The position numbers and the translations under genes are program-made. 64,000 nucleotides of DNA from Dichetophora obliterata (taxonomy: Eukaryota > Arthropoda > Insecta > Diptera > Sciomyzidae): the NCBI GenBank assembly GCA_963920525.1, contig OY986435.1:275364848-275428847 (forward strand), read 5' to 3'. Numbering within the stretch: position 1 is the first letter of the stretch; the number at the start of each line of letters is the position of its first letter. Shown here in pieces: positions 63,330 to 64,000 of this stretch. The notes under the pieces were generated by a model, which saw only the letters and a program-made list of their open reading frames with translations, did no database searches and had not been told where the DNA came from.

Positions 63330-64000
63330 TCAGGTCTCAAGGATGTAGTCTGTTCACCGGCAAAAAAAGAGGCTATTTATAGGAATTTCTCATGAGCTTA
63401 CTATGAAAGATATGTTTATAAAAATTGTTAGGGATGATAAATGAAATCTTAAATAACAAAAGAAAAGTATTTTATTCATTTTTTTCAGTTTTTTTACACA
63501 AAATTCTTACTTTAACGGAACGCCAGAATTAGGAAGCAGGTCTGGCTCCAAAACAATATCAGGGTAATGAATTTTCTGAAACAAAAAACTGAAACAAAAT
63601 AAACTTTGCTAAAAAAAATAGCAGAAATCACTATTTTAAAATTTTGTGAGTATTTATGTAAAGAATATGTGGTTGGAATTTCAGAAGGATCAGCCTCCAC
63701 GGACTCCGGAAAAAGGGTCCGTGAAAACGTAGTTTTGAGAAAAACTCGCTTAAGGGCTTGTGAGCGCTTACGCGAAATCTGACCTTTGTGTTTCCGATTT
63801 TTTGAAACTTTGCAGGTTAGTAGTGCCTATAAAAAGACCTTAAAATGTGTTTTGTTTATTGCGAAATTTTTTTTTTTAAATGTTATTTTAAATGTAATTT
63901 TTCAAATATTTTGTGTGTATTTTTTCACTATAAAATATTAAAAAACATAAGAAAATACAATTGGTGCATGTATTCAAATAGATGTAGTTTTGAAACCGTA
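63330..64000. other. No recognised feature
   Basis: AT-rich to the window end. A GC-richer piece at 63,690-63,790 ('GGACTCCGGAAAAAGGGTCC') has a short palindromic look. No gene. Confidence 0.4.

Overview
The window looks like nuclear DNA of a higher dipteran, most likely a tephritid-type fruit fly. The evidence is AT-rich sequence, abundant CAA/TTG and CA microsatellites, a Penelope-type retroelement, and two DD41D mariner-like transposons of the kind first described as 'rosa' in tephritids. The organism call is inference; there is no rRNA, no complete tRNA and no securely identified host protein gene. It reads as a transposon graveyard in an intergenic or long intronic region, with many insertions nested in older ones.

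Layout. 1-2985: tandem and dispersed ~125-140 bp repeats carrying GGGCGTGG-like motifs (relatives at 22.2-22.8, 43.9-44.2 and 57.7-58.1 kb). 3657-5960: a dead Tc1-like element split by a 1.04 kb TIR element. 9.9-11.1 kb: two MITEs, one with TTAA target sites. 11.5-13.0 kb: a non-LTR retrotransposon remnant split by a 570 bp Tc1 mini-element. 13.3-14.2 kb: a TIR element with a smaller MITE inside. 16.3-18.2 kb: a 5'-truncated Penelope-like element (RT plus GIY-YIG) with inverted 33 bp ends and a possible hammerhead motif. 18.25-21.89 kb: a large inverted repeat holding a hAT derivative, a MITE and a dispersed repeat. 23.0 kb: hAT dimerisation-domain remnant. 24.5-27.6 kb: non-LTR RT remnant, dead mariner, I-clade C-terminus and a TTAA MITE end to end. 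28.4 kb: PIF/Harbinger remnant, then a ~550 bp repeat duplicated in tandem.

30.3-33.3 kb: the one long intact gene, a 962-967 codon non-LTR endonuclease/reverse transcriptase with a poly(A) tail. 35.66-36.86 kb: piggyBac-like element. 39.2-40.6 kb: the stretch most like host sequence (CAA/CAG-rich, TATA-like motif, splice-donor-like site, a 53-codon ORF with a hydrophobic leader). 41.03-42.47 kb: a hAT element with a perfect 8 bp target duplication. 43.0-45.6 kb: tRNA-like repeats, a foldback hairpin and a 12-unit 59/61 bp satellite. 47.6-49.0 kb: two copies of a GGTCTGTTTCCGTAC MITE.

51.3-56.4 kb: an I-clade RT remnant split by a 31 bp-TIR element that carries a LINE 3' fragment; part of this composite recurs inverted at 55.6-56.4 kb beside an internally deleted DD41D transposon. 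58.2-58.7 kb: a ~93% identical long hairpin. 59.5-60.3 kb: TTAA MITE. 60.9-61.45 kb: RNase H remnant. 62.0-63.3 kb: a DD41D transposon inactivated by only two in-frame stops.

There is no gene network here. The biological content is the order of insertions, the terminal signals (TIRs, TSDs) and several structured repeats that could make hairpin or small RNA.
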